Assembly: GCA_946886635.1 (NCBI GenBank) | Contig: CAMPIW010000003.1 | Location: 1-15,479, forward strand | Source of the DNA: an uncultured Candidatus Saccharibacteria bacterium | Lineage (GTDB): Bacteria; Patescibacteria; Saccharimonadia; Saccharimonadales; UBA1547 | Direction of reading: 5' to 3' | Length of the DNA: 15,479 bases | Shown here: positions 13,260-15,479 of the stretch, piece after piece | Numbering within the stretch: the first letter of the stretch is position 1 | Layout: each line of letters opens with the position of its first letter | Translations under genes and position numbers: made by a program | Notes under the pieces: generated by a model | What the model was told of the DNA's origin: nothing | Databases searched by the model: none | What the model saw: only the letters and a program-made list of their open reading frames with translations

Positions 13260-15371
13260 CTAAAGCTTTTGAAGGTTCGCGTATTCGGCATTCAGCTTTT
13301 TTGTTTGCCCACTAATAAACGCGATAGTAACCGCAAGGCCGTCGACCTCTATAATTTCACCATCACCAAAGGCAGCCGAACGGACTTTATCGCCTTCTTC
13401 AAAACCTATCTCATCACTATAAAACGGCTCTTCTTCTTTGTACCCCATAATGTTCGAATCGGGCGTCACCATTGTCACCTGGTTCCCCATATCGCTAATA
13501 AAACGAGACACTGGGTTATACGCACGGCTGCCAAACTGTAAGCGACTGTAGGCATAACTTAGGTGGAGCTCTTCACGGGCACGGGTCATGCCTACGTAGC
13601 AAAGCCGACGCTCTTCCTCAAGCTCTGAAGGGCCCGCTTCAAAAACGCGTGAATGGGGCAAAATTCCTTCTTCCATACCGACCATAAATACAACTGGGAA
13701 TTCGAGACCTTTTGCTGCATGAAGCGTCATAAGCGTCACCTTGTTGTCATCACTCGCACTGTCAACGCTCGACATTAAGGCAACTTCCTCTAAAAAGTCT
13801 GATAATGAGGCGAAATTTTGAGCATCGGACAATAATGAACCGAGGTTTTCTTCTTTATCTTCGGCCTGCGGCGTGCCATCAAGGATGAAATCGCGGTATC
13901 CCATAGTTTTAATAACCTCTTCAATAAGATGCGCGGGGTGTGATTCATCAACTTTCTCGCGGAGCATCGACAATTTTTCGCCCAATATACCCATCGCTGC
14001 CTTCGCCTTTCCTGTCACAACTTTATCGCTCTCAACCCGCATAAGCGCATCGATAATATCAAGCTCGTTATTTGACTGGTACGTTAAAAATCGCTCGAGG
14101 CTTGTTGCTCCAATCCCTCTAGTTGGTACATTTGCGATTCGACTAAAACTCATGCGATCATTTGGCTGATATATAAGCTTTAAATACGCAATTATGTCTT
14201 TAATTTCTTTGCGGTCATAAAACCGAACGCCGCCAATAATTTGGTAGGGGACGCGCATCTGAAGAAAGGCTCGTTCAAGTGTGTAACTTTGGGCGTTTGT
14301 TCGATAAAGTACGGCAAAATCATCGTAACGCCGTGCACCAATTGTCGCCTGCGATGAAATGCGATCGGCAACTTGCCGAGCCTCTTCTGCTTCATCGTAT
14401 ACACCATGTACCTGTACGGGCGCCCCTGGCCCTGTGGCCGTCCAAAGTTCTTTATCGGTACGTTCGGTATTTTTTGTAATAACCGCGTGGGCGGCTTCAA
14501 GTATATTTCCGGTACTGCGATAGTTTTGTTCAAGCTTTATGACGCTCGCACCTGGAAAATCTCGTTCAAAATTAAGAATATTCTTAAAATCAGCGCCGCG
14601 CCAACTGTAAATAGATTGCCAATCGTCACCGACAACACAAATATTTTGCGCATCGTTAACCAATAATTTTACTAATTGGTACTGGGCCGCGTTGGTGTCC
14701 TGATACTCATCAATGAGAATATATTCAAATTGTGCACGCCACTTTTCACGAATTTCTTTTTTATCGCGTAAAAGCCGGACCGCTTCAATTAGTAAGTCGT
14801 CAAAATCGAGTGCTTGGGCAGCTTTTCGACGCTTTTCGTATTCGCAATATACCTTAGCGACATTTTTTTGAAAAGGATAGTTAGCAGATGCTTCGTATTC
14901 GTCGGGGTCTTGCAATGCGTTTTTTGCTGATGATATTGCGCCACTCACTGCCGAAGCCTTCATATCCTTATCAGAGATTGAAAGCGACTTCATAACTTGT
15001 TTTACCAATCCCTGACGATCAGCCTCGTCGTAAATAACGAAGTTCCGGGGCACGTTAATTGCTGCGCCATCCATACGGAGAAGCCGAACACAAATACCAT
15101 GAAACGTTCCCATCCACGGCATAAACGAACGGTCGTTTGGTTGCCCTAACAGCGACGCAAGTCGTTCGCGCATCTCACGAGCCGCTTTGTTAGTAAAAGT
15201 TACCGCTAAAATATGACTTGGCCATACTTTTTGTTCGGCAACCAGTAGGGCAATGCGGTGAGTCAGCGTTTTGGTTTTACCGCTTCCTGCACCCGCCAAA
15301 ATTAAAAGCGGACCCGTTGTTGTAAGGGCCGCTTTTTGCTGTGCCTCGTTTAGTTCCCCAAGTAAATCCAT
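13260..15371 (-). CDS. UvrD/PcrA-type superfamily 1A DNA helicase, 703 aa
   Basis: This is an ATP-dependent 3'-5' helicase expected to act in nucleotide excision repair, mismatch repair or clearing proteins from DNA. Motifs are in the normal order: Q-motif LNEAQQKA (7-14), Walker A AGAGSGKT (26-33), motif Ia VTFTNKAAREM (58-68), Walker B DEYQDT (221-226), motif III VVGDDWQSIYSWRGAD (247-261), motif IV QNYRST (282-287), motif V MTLHAAKGLEF and motif VI YVGMTRAREELH. The last 45 residues (GDKVRSAAFGDGEIIEV and after) match the C-terminal Tudor-like domain that binds RNA polymerase in PcrA/UvrD. Length is typical. The ATG is seven bases after a TATAAT box, implying a leaderless mRNA. PcrA and UvrD cannot be separated from the sequence alone, so no symbol is given. 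Confidence 0.95.
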   Translation of the reverse strand: MDLLGELNEAQQKAALTTTGPLLILAGAGSGKTKTLTHRIALLVAEQKVWPSHILAVTFTNKAAREMRERLASLLGQPNDRSFMPWMGTFHGICVRLLRMDGAAINVPRNFVIYDEADRQGLVKQVMKSLSISDKDMKASAVSGAISSAKNALQDPDEYEASANYPFQKNVAKVYCEYEKRRKAAQALDFDDLLIEAVRLLRDKKEIREKWRAQFEYILIDEYQDTNAAQYQLVKLLVNDAQNICVVGDDWQSIYSWRGADFKNILNFERDFPGASVIKLEQNYRSTGNILEAAHAVITKNTERTDKELWTATGPGAPVQVHGVYDEAEEARQVADRISSQATIGARRYDDFAVLYRTNAQSYTLERAFLQMRVPYQIIGGVRFYDRKEIKDIIAYLKLIYQPNDRMSFSRIANVPTRGIGATSLERFLTYQSNNELDIIDALMRVESDKVVTGKAKAAMGILGEKLSMLREKVDESHPAHLIEEVIKTMGYRDFILDGTPQAEDKEENLGSLLSDAQNFASLSDFLEEVALMSSVDSASDDNKVTLMTLHAAKGLEFPVVFMVGMEEGILPHSRVFEAGPSELEEERRLCYVGMTRAREELHLSYAYSRLQFGSRAYNPVSRFISDMGNQVTMVTPDSNIMGYKEEEPFYSDEIGFEEGDKVRSAAFGDGEIIEVDGLAVTIAFISGQTKKLNAEYANLQKL

Positions 15372-15378
15372 TGTTCTT

Positions 15379-15384
15379 ATTATA
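15379..15384 (-). promoter_or_regulatory. -10 box (TATAAT) of the helicase gene
   Basis: A perfect TATAAT ends exactly 7 bases before the ATG at 15371, as in alaS and nifS, predicting a leaderless transcript. No TGn extension or strong -35 is visible. It lies between the stop of the partial upstream gene and the helicase. Confidence 0.6.
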
Positions 15385-15411
15385 ACCGAGATATACCTGC
15401 GGGGCTAGCTC

Positions 15412-15479
15412 CTAAAGCAGTGGAAGAACGAATAAGTAAAAAGCAACGCCTGCGCCTGCGCCTAAAATAACAAGCAAAA
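15412..15479 (-). CDS. C-terminal end of a putative membrane protein (partial, 22 codons)
   Basis: Reading leftward from the window edge, one frame stays open for 21 residues and ends in TAG at 15412-15414, 40 bases before the helicase ATG. The residues are strongly hydrophobic: a Leu/Val/Ile start, a GAGAG stretch, then FYLFVLPLL, consistent with a C-terminal transmembrane helix or a hydrophobic tail. The frame is inferred only from hydrophobicity, spacing and strand agreement, since too little of the gene is in the window to identify it. The rest of the gene lies outside the window. Confidence 0.45.
   Translation of the reverse strand, partial: LLVILGAGAGVAFYLFVLPLL

Noticed and set aside
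15440..15465. Short GCGCCT-type repeat as a tandem-repeat element
   Set aside because: It is only about two and a half units and is explained by the Gly-Ala residues of a hydrophobic C-terminal segment.

Overview
The window looks like the chromosome of a small, streamlined bacterium of the Patescibacteria (CPR), most likely Candidatus Saccharibacteria (TM7). This is inference. It rests on an alanyl-tRNA synthetase without its C-terminal domain, several genes whose -10 box sits only 7-9 bases before the start codon (leaderless mRNAs), tight stop/start overlaps, and Gram-positive-type G5/3D/transglycosylase cell-wall proteins. UGA, UAA and UAG all act as ordinary stops, so it is not a UGA-recoding Gracilibacteria/SR1 lineage. 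There are no mobile elements, CRISPR arrays, rRNAs or tRNAs, and no gene-free stretch exceeds about 210 bases. Every gene but one is on the minus strand.

Left part (1-4094): the N-terminal 271 codons of an FtsA-like division ATPase run off the left edge. It is divergent from the only plus-strand gene (917-2005), an unrecognised acidic protein with a well-formed promoter directly before its ATG. That gene ends convergently on alaS (2002-3888), their stop codons overlapping within TTAATTAA. AlaRS keeps its aminoacylation and editing domains but lacks C-Ala. The 206-base gap upstream of alaS holds a strong terminator for the mnmA operon, set in a larger concentric inverted-repeat structure.

Middle part (4095-6901): nifS, a ydcF-type DUF218 membrane protein and mnmA form a compact minus-strand operon (TAATG and ATGA junctions). 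It has its own promoter and a terminal hairpin. NifS presumably feeds persulfide sulfur to MnmA for 2-thiouridine at tRNA position 34, as in the adjacent yrvO-mnmA pair of Bacillus. The role of the DUF218 protein there is unknown.

Right part (6917-15479): read in transcription order (right to left), there is the tail of an unidentified membrane protein, a UvrD/PcrA helicase, a secreted DUF348/G5 protein with a transglycosylase-like C-terminus, rsmA (ksgA), a second secreted DUF348/G5 protein with a 3D-like C-terminus, metG, tatD and a hypothetical protein. The two secreted proteins are paralogues that bracket rsmA. The group metG-tatD-yabE/rpfB-ksgA is a known neighbourhood in Firmicutes and Actinobacteria, here permuted and with the G5 gene doubled.

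The main candidates for something undescribed are the recurring -10-to-start spacing (a promoter that is also the translation start signal), the duplicated G5 proteins around rsmA, the structured alaS-mnmA spacer, and two unrecognised proteins.
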